Origin: Gordonibacter pamelaeae
Lineage (GTDB): Bacteria > Actinomycetota > Coriobacteriia > Coriobacteriales > Eggerthellaceae
NCBI RefSeq assembly: GCF_042665095.1
Contig: NZ_JBHTBV010000004.1
Direction: 5' to 3' (one strand)
Length of the DNA stretch: 64,000 bases
Position numbers and translations under genes: made by a program. Under the pieces are notes generated by a model. It did not search any database, was not told the origin of the DNA, and saw nothing but the letters and a program-made list of their open reading frames with translations. This document shows positions 51,221-58,931 of this stretch, in pieces. Position 1 is the stretch's first letter. Every line of letters begins with the position of its first letter.

Positions 51221-52453
51221 TTAGCCGATAAGCTCTTCGCCGCGCAGCAGCTCCACGTCCACGAGGCTGCCGGCCTCGAAGCCGCGCTCGCCGATGGGGG
51301 AGACGCGCTGGGCGTTGCTGGCCATGCAGGCGGCCAGGTCGCCGGCCTTGAAGTTGAGGAATTCGGCGGTGTAGCCGGTTGGGTTCGCCGGATCGCCGTC
51401 GCGGGTCAGGTTCACGCGGGCGATGTTCGCCATCTGGGGCGGCCCGCCCACCGCGGCGGCTGCGCGGGCCTGTACGGCGGGCACTTTGCGCACGGGCACG
51501 CCCAGAAAGCGCGCGACGACGGCCTGCAGGCACCACTGCGTGCCGTAGTAGGCGGCCATCGTGGGGCCGGGCAGGTCGATGACGGGCTTGCCGTCGGCCA
51601 CGGCCATCATGAGCGGGCGGCCCGGCACGGCGGCGATGTAGTGGTGCACCACGCGGCCGCGCGCCTCGATCATGCGCACGTTGAAGTCCTCCTCGCCCAC
51701 GGCGGACCCCCCGTTGACCACCACGGCATCGGCTACGGCCAGCGCTTCGGCGAACGCCCGCTCAAGGGCGGCCTCGTCGTCGTGGACGATGGGGAAGACG
51801 AGGGGATCGGCGCCGTACTCGATGAGCATATGCTTCACCATCAGGCTGTTCGTGTCTACGTTCTGGCCGCGGCGCGGCGCGATGCCGGCCGGCACGAGCT
51901 CGCTGCCGGTGGGGATGAACGCGATGCGCGGCTTGCGGCGCACGGGCACGAGCGTGATGCCGCCCATGGCAAGCGCCGCCAGGTCGGTCGGGCGGATGGG
52001 CAGGCCGGCCTTCATGAGCGGCGTGCCGGCTTTGATGGTGTCGCCCGCCTGGCGCACGTTCGTGCCGGGTTCGACCTGCACGTCGTCATCGAGAACGACC
52101 GAGCCGTCCGGCTGGATGGCGGCCTTCTCTATCATGATGACGGCGTCGTAGGCGTCGGGGAAGTCGTCGCCGGTGTCGGCGCGCACGAAGTCGCGGCCGA
52201 GCTCCCAGGTGCTCGTGTCCGGCCGCCCGTCTGCGAACGCCGCCGACCTCACGGCGATGCCGTCGCACGCCGACGCGCGCACCACCGGCAGCGTGTTCGC
52301 CGATACCAGGTCACGCGCCGTCACGCGCCCTATGGCCTCGTCCAAGCTCACCAGCTCGGTAGCCGTCGAAGCCGCCGGCGGTTCCCAAGCGGCGAAGAAG
52401 TCCGCGAGCGCCTCCTCCCGCGACGGAAACCCCTGCATGATCTTCTCTCCCAT
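51221..52453 (-). CDS. moeA: Molybdopterin molybdenumtransferase
   Basis: Inserts molybdate into adenylylated molybdopterin to finish the cofactor. The 410-residue product has the MoeA pattern: ACDGIAVRS early, then DAVIMIE, FIPTGSEL, DTNSLMVKHM, VVNGGSAVGEEDF and a late LPGPTMAAY. ATG 52453 is preceded by GGGAGAG. With the moaE-like gene 320 bases upstream it serves the molybdoenzymes, such as the DMSO-reductase-type enzyme at 14.9 kb. Confidence 0.92.
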   Translation of the reverse strand: MGEKIMQGFPSREEALADFFAAWEPPAASTATELVSLDEAIGRVTARDLVSANTLPVVRASACDGIAVRSAAFADGRPDTSTWELGRDFVRADTGDDFPDAYDAVIMIEKAAIQPDGSVVLDDDVQVEPGTNVRQAGDTIKAGTPLMKAGLPIRPTDLAALAMGGITLVPVRRKPRIAFIPTGSELVPAGIAPRRGQNVDTNSLMVKHMLIEYGADPLVFPIVHDDEAALERAFAEALAVADAVVVNGGSAVGEEDFNVRMIEARGRVVHHYIAAVPGRPLMMAVADGKPVIDLPGPTMAAYYGTQWCLQAVVARFLGVPVRKVPAVQARAAAAVGGPPQMANIARVNLTRDGDPANPTGYTAEFLNFKAGDLAACMASNAQRVSPIGERGFEAGSLVDVELLRGEELIG

Positions 52454-52490
52454 GATGGCTCTCCCTGCTCGTGTGGATGTGCTGGCCTTT

Positions 52491-52496
52491 ATTATA
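52491..52496 (-). promoter_or_regulatory. moeA promoter -10 box
   Basis: A perfect TATAAT on the minus strand, 38 bases before the moeA start. The expected -35 position (52514-52519) reads ATATCA, which is poor, so an activator may be needed. Confidence 0.5.
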
Positions 52497-52628
52497 GTAC
52501 GTAAGAAATATTTTGATATCAGGATATTTAATCAGGAAGGAGGAACGAGAAAAGGAAGGGGCCTCCGGGGAAGGAGACGGCAAGTGTGCGGATCGGCTTA
52601 AAGGCACGCGAAAAAAAACGGTCATGTG

Positions 52629-52704
52629 CGAAATGCGCGCTTGCGCACGAGAAATGCGCTTATGCACGAGAAACGCGCTCGAACACGAAAAAACGCGCTT
52701 GCGC
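52629..52704. repeat. Four imperfect 19-bp tandem repeats
   Basis: Four units of exactly 19 bases run end to end from 52629 to 52704. They are CGAAATGCGCGCTTGCGCA, CGAGAAATGCGCTTATGCA, CGAGAAACGCGCTCGAACA and CGAAAAAACGCGCTTGCGC. They sit in the 320-base non-coding gap between the moeA and moaE-like genes and end 15 bases before a parS site. Short open frames cross them but have no ribosome-binding site. The remainder of the gap (52497-52628) shows no gene. Confidence 0.7.
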
Positions 52705-52719
52705 GCGCTCCTTCGCGAA

Positions 52720-52735
52720 TGTTTCACGTGAAACA
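52720..52735. other. parS-like site downstream of moaE (site D)
   Basis: Exact TGTTTCACGTGAAACA inside a 24-bp perfect palindrome (52716-52739), followed by TTCGTTCGT. It lies 42 bases beyond the moaE-like stop codon on the minus strand, where its stem-loop could also help end transcription. Confidence 0.78.
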
Positions 52736-52776
52736 TTCGTTCGTTATTTGGTTGGCGGAACCGTGGCGCGAGCGTC

Positions 52777-53172
52777 CTACGCGTAGATCTCCTTCTCCAC
52801 CACGAGGTCGTTCTTGATCTTGCCGACGAGCTTCTGCAGCGCATCGATACAGTTCGGGCGGATATCGGCGCCGATCAGCACATACATGATGGAATCGCCC
52901 ACGTTGAGCACGCCCTCGTTCAGCCACGTGCGCACGTAGTACACGCCGGGCCACGTGAGCGCTTCTTTCTCGGCCGCCGCGACACCCTCGGCATCGTACG
53001 AGAACTCCACCTGCGCCACGTCGCCCAGGCCCTCCACGCCCTCGCGCACGAGCTTCTTCGGCGTGATGCGCACGATGCCGTTATGGGCGAGGAACATGCC
53101 GCACTGCGCGGCCTGCGGATCCTGCTTCGCCTCTTTGAGCCACTGGTCGATGGACGGTTCTTGCTGAGCCAT
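52777..53172 (-). CDS. moaE: MoaE-like molybdopterin synthase catalytic subunit
   Basis: Would transfer sulfur from MoaD thiocarboxylate to precursor Z. The 131-residue product has a MoaE-like layout ending GVLNVGDSIMYVLIGADIRPNCIDALQKLVGKIKNDLVVEKEIY, with Lys in the VVEKE end matching the catalytic lysine region. The normal HR motif is replaced by IRPN, so the protein is divergent and its activity is inferred. ATG 53172 follows AAAGGGG. Its -10 box lies inside a perfect inverted repeat. The gene is bracketed by two parS sites. Confidence 0.72.
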   Translation of the reverse strand: MAQQEPSIDQWLKEAKQDPQAAQCGMFLAHNGIVRITPKKLVREGVEGLGDVAQVEFSYDAEGVAAAEKEALTWPGVYYVRTWLNEGVLNVGDSIMYVLIGADIRPNCIDALQKLVGKIKNDLVVEKEIYA

Positions 53173-53190
53173 GATTCCCCTTTCTCGGTT

Positions 53191-53216
53191 TCGATAGCGC
53201 CATTATACGCTATCGA
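53191..53216 (-). promoter_or_regulatory. Operator-like inverted repeat over the moaE -10 box
   Basis: TCGATAGCG (53191-53199) and CGCTATCGA (53208-53216) form a 9-bp perfect inverted repeat. Its 8-base spacer contains TATAAT on the minus strand (53202-53207), about 30 bases before the moaE-like start. A protein bound here would cover the -10 element, so repression is the simplest reading. The regulator is unknown. Confidence 0.65.
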
Positions 53217-53284
53217 GGGCAATAAAAACACAGCAATCTAGTAGGAATATGAAAAACGGAGCTAGGCGCCAATATACGAACGGA

Positions 53285-53300
53285 TGTTTCACGTGAAACA
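53285..53300. other. parS-like site upstream of moaE (site E)
   Basis: Exact TGTTTCACGTGAAACA inside a 24-bp palindrome (53281-53304). Read on the minus strand it is followed by TCCGTTCGT, like the other copies. It lies 113 bases before the moaE-like start. Confidence 0.78.
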
Positions 53301-53304
53301 TCCG

Positions 53305-53523
53305 GGAAGGCTGTCGCCGACCTGCGCCACGTAAGGGGGCCGTCGGTTGTGGGGGGGGGGCTCGGCCGCTCATGAGGGCGCGTCTCGTTACAAGAAGTCG
53401 AAGCGACGTCTGCGGCTCACAGCAGGTCGGGTGCAGCACTGGCGAGGGTGCTGCAGGGCGGCGAGGCTCGGCGCGGGATGCTATAGGGCGGCGAGGCCGT
53501 AGCTACAGGGCGGCGAGGCCGTA
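53305..53523. repeat. Gene-free stretch with G10 tract and three repeats of the tetR 3' end
   Basis: No gene is supported at 53301-53502. A run of ten G occupies 53351-53360. Three copies of GCTxxAGGGCGGCGAGGC occur at about 53450, 53480 and 53502. The third copy is the stop codon and last codons of tetR, so the other two look like tandem duplications of the gene end. Confidence 0.55.
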
Positions 53524-54057
53524 ATCGGTCATCTTCTCTATGAAGCGGGCGATATCCTGAGGGCTGTCGGCCATGTCGTTGCGCACCCACGAGCGGATGA
53601 CCGCGAGGCAGCCGTTCGCCATGAACGTGTACAGGCGGTCGAGCTCTGCCTCGGGCAGGTCGGGGCGCTGCTGGCGCCATAGGGCGATGCTGCTCTCGCG
53701 CAGGGTCTCCACCACGCGCAGGGGGAACTCGGGGTCGCCGTGCTCGCCGAAGATGGCCTGGCACGAGCGCTCGTTGTCAACGATTATGCGGCAGATCTCG
53801 TTGCTGAACGCGCTGAGCGACTGGCTGGGCAGCGTGGTGCTCAAGGAGCGCATGATGGTGTGCGCCAGGTCGCGCTCGATCTCCTCGTGCAGGTCGAAGA
53901 GGTCGCGGTAGTGCGCGTAGAACGTGGCGCGGTTGACGTTGGCCTGCTCGCACAGCTCCTTCACGGTGATCTTCGCCACCGGCTTCTCTACGAGCAGGTC
54001 GAGGAACGCTTCGCGCAGCAGCAGCTTCGTGAGCCGTACCCGATGGTCCTGCTTCAT
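53503..54057 (-). CDS. TetR/AcrR-family regulator
   Basis: The 184-residue repressor has an N-terminal helix-turn-helix (VAKITVKELCEQANVNRATFYAHYRDL, about 27-54) and a ligand-binding C-terminal domain of the short TetR_C type. It is transcribed away from an MMPL exporter operon and probably represses it. ATG 54057 has GAAAGGCGGGC upstream. The last codons are repeated twice downstream. Confidence 0.88.
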   Translation of the reverse strand: MKQDHRVRLTKLLLREAFLDLLVEKPVAKITVKELCEQANVNRATFYAHYRDLFDLHEEIERDLAHTIMRSLSTTLPSQSLSAFSNEICRIIVDNERSCQAIFGEHGDPEFPLRVVETLRESSIALWRQQRPDLPEAELDRLYTFMANGCLAVIRSWVRNDMADSPQDIARFIEKMTDYGLAAL

Positions 54058-54251
54058 GATCGCCCGCCTTTCGCTCGCCCGGCCCGCCGGTTCCCTTGCC
54101 GCCCCGATCGCTCGTCGACCGCCTTACGCCCATTGCTTTCGACCAGTGCTTGCCTGCCCCTTGTCCGTCCGCCGCCCGATTGCTTGCCGGCCGCCTGTCT
54201 TTTCGCCGTCATTGTGCAATTTTTCGGTAACGTCCGACATCAGAGGCAAAA

Positions 54252-54269
54252 GTGTCGATTTGCCGACAC
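54252..54269. promoter_or_regulatory. Candidate TetR operator
   Basis: GTGTCG (54252-54257), six bases and CGACAC (54264-54269) form a perfect inverted repeat in the tetR-MMPL spacer, ahead of the exporter promoter. It is shorter than many TetR sites. The rest of the 358-base spacer (54058-54415) has no gene. Confidence 0.5.
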
Positions 54270-54287
54270 ATCTGAAAAGATCATCGG

Positions 54288-54315
54288 TTGAAGATTCGGC
54301 ATAATGCAATATAAC
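54288..54315 (+). promoter_or_regulatory. Probable exporter promoter
   Basis: TTGAAG (54288-54293), a 16-base spacer and TATAAC (54310-54315) precede the MMPL gene by 100 bases, just downstream of the inverted repeat. Confidence 0.5.
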
Positions 54316-54415
54316 AGTATCAGCGAAAGATAATCAACATGGTGTTGCCAAGCCGGAGCGGTCGCGTCGACTGCTCTGATTGAAGGGTCGCACCGGTGGC
54401 AGGAAGGGCGCATCA

Positions 54416-56509
54416 GTGGAGCGGTTCAGCGCGTTCGTCACGGATCATCGCGCCCCTATCGTGGGGGTGGCGCTGGTGCTTGCCCTGCTGTCGGGCATCG
54501 CGGCACTGTTCGTTCCCATCAACTACGACCTGACGTCCTACCTGCCCGAGTCGGCGGAGTCCACGCGTGCGCTCGAGGAGATGGATGCCGAGTTCGACGC
54601 AGCCGTGCCCAACGCGCGCGTCATGGTGAACGGCGTAGACGTGGAGCAGGCCCTCGCGTTCAAGCAGCAGCTGGCGGATGCGCCCGGCATAGAGGGCGTG
54701 CTATGGCTGGACGACGTGGTTGACCTGGGCACGCCGCTTGAGATGCTGGACCCCGCCGCCGTGGATCAGTACTACCGCGACGGCCACGCGCTGTTCGACG
54801 TGACCGTGGCAAACGGCCAGGAGACCGAGGCGCTCCAAGCCATCTACGACATCGTGGGCGAAGACGGCAACGCCACCGGCCAGGCCGTGAACACGGCCGA
54901 GTCCAAGGCCATGGCCGGCGGCGAGGTGGCCAATGCGTTCGCCATCCTGGTGCCGCTCATCCTGCTGATCTTGGTGCTGTCCACCACCTCGTGGATCGAG
55001 CCGGTGTTCTTCCTGCTAGCCATCGGCGTGTCGGTGCTGCTCAACATGGGTACGAACATCTTCTTGGGCGAGGTGTCCTACATCGCGTTCACCATCGCGC
55101 CCATCTTGCAGCTGGCGGTGTCGCTGGACTACGCCATCTTCCTGCTGCACGCGTTCCAGCGGGCGCGCGAGGGAGAGCCCGACCCGGTGCGGGCTATGCG
55201 CACGGCCATGAGGCAAAGCTTCTCCGCCATTGCCGCCTCGGCCGCCACCACGCTGTTCGGCTTCGCGGCGCTCGGCTTCATGCAGTTCCGGATCGGCGCC
55301 GACCTGGGTATCACGCTGTGCAAGGGCATCGTGTTCTCGTTCTTGTGCGTGGTGGTGTTCCTGCCGGCGTTCACGCTGGTGGCCTACAAGCTTATCGACA
55401 AGACGAAGCACCGCCGGTTCCTTCCCACGTTCAAGGGTGTGGGGAAGGTGCTGGCGCCGCTGCGCATTCCCGTGTTCGCGCTCGTGCTGCTGCTGGTGGT
55501 GCCGTGCTTCCTGGCGCAGGCGAACACCTCGTTCACCTACGGCATGGGATCGACCGAGGGCAGCCAGACCCGTGTGGCGCGCGACACCGAGGCCATCAAC
55601 GATGCGTTCGGCCAGTCCACGCCCGCCGTGGTGCTGGTGCCGAAGGGCGACATAGGCCGCGAGCTGGAGCTGGCCGAGCGGCTTGAGCAGATCCCGCACG
55701 TCACGAGCGTGCTGTCGTATCCCACCGCCGTGGGCGCGGCCATCCCCACCGGGTTCCTGGACCCCGCCGTCACCGAGCAGTTCTACTCGGAGCACGATGC
55801 GCGCATCGTGGTGTACGCGGACACGGAGTCAGAGGGGACGGAGGCCTTCGCCGTGGTGGAGCAGGTGCGCGCCGCGGTACACGACCTGTACGGGGATGCG
55901 GGCCTCGTCACCGGCATGGCGGCAAGCCTCTACGACATGCGCACTGTGGTGACGGAGGACAACCAGGTGACGAACCTCATCGCCATTGCGGCCATCCTGC
56001 TGGTGCTGGTGCTGACGTTCAAATCCGCCACGCTCCCCGTCATCCTCATCGCCACCATCGAGTCGGCCATCTTCCTGAACCTGGCCGTGCCGTACTTCAC
56101 GGGCGATTCGCTGAACTACCTGGGCTTTTTGGTTATCAACACCGTGCAGCTGGGTGCCACGGTGGACTACGCCATCCTGTTCACCGACACGTACCGCAAG
56201 CATCGGCGCAGCATGCCGCCGCGTCAGGCGCTGGCGCGCACGCTGGGCACGTCGTTCCAGAGCATCCTGGTGTCGGCGAGCATCCTCACCTCGGCGGGGC
56301 TCGTGCTGTGGCTCACGTCCACGAACAACATCGTGTCGCTTTTGGGCTTGCTGCTGGCACGCGGGACGCTGCTGTCGTTCTTCCTCGTGGTCACGTTCCT
56401 GCCGGCCGCGTTGCTCATATTCGACAAGCTCATCGCAAAGACCACGTGGCATGCGGGCTTCTTCCGCGGCGGCGGGCATTTGGAAACGGAAAAGGAGGCT
56501 GGCTCATGA
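54416..56509 (+). CDS. MMPL/RND-family membrane exporter
   Basis: The 697-residue transporter has two repeats of one helix, an outer domain and five helices. The first helix is near 13-33 and its outer domain begins INYDLTSYLPE. The repeated core DYAIFLLHAFQRAR / DYAILFTDTYRKHR carries the Asp-Tyr pair of proton-driven MMPL proteins. Substrates of this class are lipids or drugs. GTG 54416 follows AGGAAGGG; TTG 54380 is an upstream alternative. It overlaps the next start by ATGA. Likely repressed by the divergent TetR. Confidence 0.9.
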   Translation: MERFSAFVTDHRAPIVGVALVLALLSGIAALFVPINYDLTSYLPESAESTRALEEMDAEFDAAVPNARVMVNGVDVEQALAFKQQLADAPGIEGVLWLDDVVDLGTPLEMLDPAAVDQYYRDGHALFDVTVANGQETEALQAIYDIVGEDGNATGQAVNTAESKAMAGGEVANAFAILVPLILLILVLSTTSWIEPVFFLLAIGVSVLLNMGTNIFLGEVSYIAFTIAPILQLAVSLDYAIFLLHAFQRAREGEPDPVRAMRTAMRQSFSAIAASAATTLFGFAALGFMQFRIGADLGITLCKGIVFSFLCVVVFLPAFTLVAYKLIDKTKHRRFLPTFKGVGKVLAPLRIPVFALVLLLVVPCFLAQANTSFTYGMGSTEGSQTRVARDTEAINDAFGQSTPAVVLVPKGDIGRELELAERLEQIPHVTSVLSYPTAVGAAIPTGFLDPAVTEQFYSEHDARIVVYADTESEGTEAFAVVEQVRAAVHDLYGDAGLVTGMAASLYDMRTVVTEDNQVTNLIAIAAILLVLVLTFKSATLPVILIATIESAIFLNLAVPYFTGDSLNYLGFLVINTVQLGATVDYAILFTDTYRKHRRSMPPRQALARTLGTSFQSILVSASILTSAGLVLWLTSTNNIVSLLGLLLARGTLLSFFLVVTFLPAALLIFDKLIAKTTWHAGFFRGGGHLETEKEAGS

Positions 56510-58443
56510 GGCTTCTGAAGAGAACGGCATCGGCGCTGCGTTCGGGGTCGGGCAAGACTGACGATACCGAGAGAAGAGACAGCGACGCGGCAGCTTCTGG
56601 CGAAGCGGTGCGTATGGCCGGGCCGCGGGAGGGGCGTTCGGCCCGCTGCGCGCGGAAGGCGCGGGCGCGTTTGGGCGCGGCGTTCTCGCTCGTGCTGGCG
56701 GGCACGTTGGCTATCGGGCTGTGCGGCGGCTCGCCTGCGACGATCGCGGCTTTAGCGGCGGAGGGCGGTGCGGCGGCGAGCGCTGCGGCGGCCGGGGCGG
56801 CCGTCAACGACACGCCCAAGGAAGAAGTGGTGTACGCGCGGTTGTCTGCGGCGGGAGCCGTGGACAACGTGTACGTGGTGAACGTGCTCAAGCCGAATGC
56901 GCCGGGGACGGTGGTCGATTACGGACCGTACACCGCCGTGCAGAACCTCACCGACGCGAGCGGCATCGAGCAGCAGGGCGATGCCGTGTCGGTGGACGTC
57001 GCCGAGGACTCGCTGAGCTACCAGGGAGACTTGGGCGCGGCAGCGCTGCCGTGGGACGTGTCGGTGACGTACGAGCTTGACGGCAAGCGCGTGGACGCGA
57101 CCGACCTGGGCGGTGCGAGCGGCAAGCTGGCCATCATCGTGACTACGAAGAAGGACGCCTCGGTCGACCCGGCGTTCTTCGACAACTACCTGCTGCAGAT
57201 CACCGTCCCGTTCGTGTCGGACCAGGTGAAGGAAGTGGCGACTGAGGACGGCCAGATCGCGCTCACCGGCTCGAACACGCAGGTCACGTTCACGGGCATG
57301 CCCGGCAAGGACGGCACGTTCAGGGTCGAGGCCCAGGTGAGCGGCTTCACGATGAGCGGCATCACGTTCGCTGCCGTGCCGTTCTCCATGGGCATCGAGA
57401 CACCGGACACGACGGAGCTCGTGTCCGGGTTCCGCCAGCTTGGCGACGGCGTGGGCGAGCTCAAGGCCGGCGCCGACGGCCTGGCGAGCGGGGCAAGCGA
57501 CCTCGCGGCGGGTGTGGGCCAGGTAGCGGGCGGCGTGGACGGCCTCGCGGCAGGCGCCGGCCAGCTGGTCGGCGGCGCGAACGAGCTCACAGGAGGCGCG
57601 CAGGGCGTGGCTGCGGGAGCGCAGGGGCTTGCGGAAGGGGCTGCGGGACTGAGCGGCGGTTTGGGCGCATATCAAAATGGCTTGTTGGCCCAAGCGCAGG
57701 CGCAGCAAGACCAGGCCGAGGACATCGACACATTGCAGCAGGAGTTGCAGGTAGCTATTGGCACTTACACATTTACCTATCAGGCTGTTTACCAGACGTT
57801 AATTGATGCGCAGGTGCCGCCCGACCAGGCTAAGCAGCAGGCGCTCGTGGCGGACGCGGTTCGTGCGGCTGCGCAGGGCATTGGCGCCGTGGTCCAGCGC
57901 ATTGGCACGGCTTCCGGTTCGCTGGGAGCTGCCGATGCGCTTAAGGGTGCTGCTTCGGGCCTTGGGTCCGGCGCTGACCCGCAGAGTTTGATGGGCGGCG
58001 CTGCGGCGCTTTCATCAGGCGCCTCTTCCCTCGCTTCCGGCGCCTCCCAGCTCGCCGGCGGCGCGGGCGCCCTTGCCTCGGGCACGTCCGAGCTCGCCTC
58101 CGGCGCGAACCAGGCGGCTTCGGGCGCGGGTCAGCTGTCGGCCGGTGCAGGCCAGCTGTCCTCGGGCGCTCGGCAGCTTGCCGACGGAACCGGCACGCTG
58201 TACGAGGAAGTGCAGGGCATTCCCGCCAAGGTGCAGGAAGAGATCGACGCCATGATGGCCGACTACGACAAGAGCGATTTCAAACCGGTGAGCTATGCCA
58301 GCGCGAAGAACACCAACGTCTCGCTCGTGCAGTTCGTCATGTCCACCGATCCCATCGAGGCCCCGTCGCACGAGGAGCCGGCAGTCGAAGAACCCGAGCG
58401 GGGCATTTGGGACCGCCTGCTTGCCTTGTTCGGGTTGGCATAG
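56506..58443 (+). CDS. YhgE/Pip-like protein with Leu-Gly heptad repeats
   Basis: The 645-residue product has a signal or anchor helix near 60-85, a beta-rich outer domain (about 105-310) and long stretches of x-Leu-x-x-Gly heptads (about 315-390 and 495-570; GLASGASDLAAGVGQVAGG type). A less GC-rich, Gln-rich helical segment (about 390-480) interrupts the heptads. Such proteins accompany MMPL exporters and may extend across the wall. It is translationally coupled to the exporter. Unlike most YhgE proteins, it ends without obvious C-terminal membrane helices. Confidence 0.8.
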   Translation: MRLLKRTASALRSGSGKTDDTERRDSDAAASGEAVRMAGPREGRSARCARKARARLGAAFSLVLAGTLAIGLCGGSPATIAALAAEGGAAASAAAAGAAVNDTPKEEVVYARLSAAGAVDNVYVVNVLKPNAPGTVVDYGPYTAVQNLTDASGIEQQGDAVSVDVAEDSLSYQGDLGAAALPWDVSVTYELDGKRVDATDLGGASGKLAIIVTTKKDASVDPAFFDNYLLQITVPFVSDQVKEVATEDGQIALTGSNTQVTFTGMPGKDGTFRVEAQVSGFTMSGITFAAVPFSMGIETPDTTELVSGFRQLGDGVGELKAGADGLASGASDLAAGVGQVAGGVDGLAAGAGQLVGGANELTGGAQGVAAGAQGLAEGAAGLSGGLGAYQNGLLAQAQAQQDQAEDIDTLQQELQVAIGTYTFTYQAVYQTLIDAQVPPDQAKQQALVADAVRAAAQGIGAVVQRIGTASGSLGAADALKGAASGLGSGADPQSLMGGAAALSSGASSLASGASQLAGGAGALASGTSELASGANQAASGAGQLSAGAGQLSSGARQLADGTGTLYEEVQGIPAKVQEEIDAMMADYDKSDFKPVSYASAKNTNVSLVQFVMSTDPIEAPSHEEPAVEEPERGIWDRLLALFGLA

Positions 58444-58569
58444 GGCCTTCTCGGGTAAGGCCTGCAGCCATCCTTTGGAAAGGTGCCAGGGCGCTGGAAA
58501 GGGCATGATCGAGCAGCGTTCGCCATGGTGGAAAACCCTGCTTGGGATTCGGATGGTTTGGTGGAGAAG

Positions 58570-58609
58570 CCAGGGCGCCGCGCCCTTACGTGCGGCGCCC
58601 TGGCTTTTT
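58570..58609 (+). terminator. Strong terminator after the exporter operon
   Basis: A perfect 12-bp stem (CCAGGGCGCCGC at 58570-58581, complement 58592-58603), ten-base loop, then CTTTTTC. It lies 127 bases after the YhgE-like stop. The sequence between (58444-58569) holds only a small GGCCTT hairpin. Confidence 0.92.
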
Positions 58610-58651
58610 CGTGCCTGTTGCGCTGGTTCTTGCAGGTTTGCCGATGGCCAA

Positions 58652-58770
58652 CCGTCCGAATCTTGCACGCCGACCGTCAGAACCTTGCCGATTCGCCGTC
58701 CGAACCTTGCGCGGATATCCCCAGAACGCCGTCCGAACCTTGCACGAAAGACGCGGAAACCTTGCACGGA
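58652..58770. repeat. Five spaced copies of a CCGTCCGAACCTTGC word
   Basis: The word CCGTCCGAACCTTGCACG or close variants occurs at 58652, 58674, 58696, 58729 and (shortened) 58754, at spacings of 22, 22, 33 and 25 bases. The region is non-coding: open frames on both strands are just translations of the repeat. It is not a CRISPR, because the spacers are only 4-15 bases. Confidence 0.65.
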
Positions 58771-58845
58771 TTCGATGCGGATCCATCGCGGACCTCGCGC
58801 GTTTTCAAATGCGAAAAATAATATCTGAACAGGAAATTTACCACC

Positions 58846-58874
58846 TTCCCACCACCTCTTCGTCAGCGTAGAAT
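58846..58874 (+). promoter_or_regulatory. Possible promoter of the small toxin-like ORF
   Basis: TTCCCA (58846-58851), 17 bases and TAGAAT (58869-58874) precede the 49-codon ORF by 57 bases. This is a moderate match only. Confidence 0.4.
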
Positions 58875-58931
58875 GCACGATGCCGGCGGTGTCCGTGTTC
58901 GGGTGGCGCTTCCTCGAAGGGAGTGGTGCCT

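Noticed and set aside
52513..52817. Several 60-77 codon frames crossing the 19-bp repeats
   Set aside because: All translate the tandem repeats in different frames; no ribosome-binding sites or recognisable protein sequence.
53203..53300. A short hydrophobic peptide starting MFHVKH on the minus strand
   Set aside because: Its start codon is part of the parS palindrome and there is no ribosome-binding site. MFHVKH peptides are a known kind of parS translation artefact.
58652..58770. CRISPR-like array
   Set aside because: Repeat words are 15-18 bases with spacers of 4-15 bases and no cas genes.
58015..58878. 287-codon minus-strand frame across the exporter operon end
   Set aside because: Antisense to the YhgE-like gene and then through the terminator and repeats; its repeated ARFGR words come from the DNA repeat.
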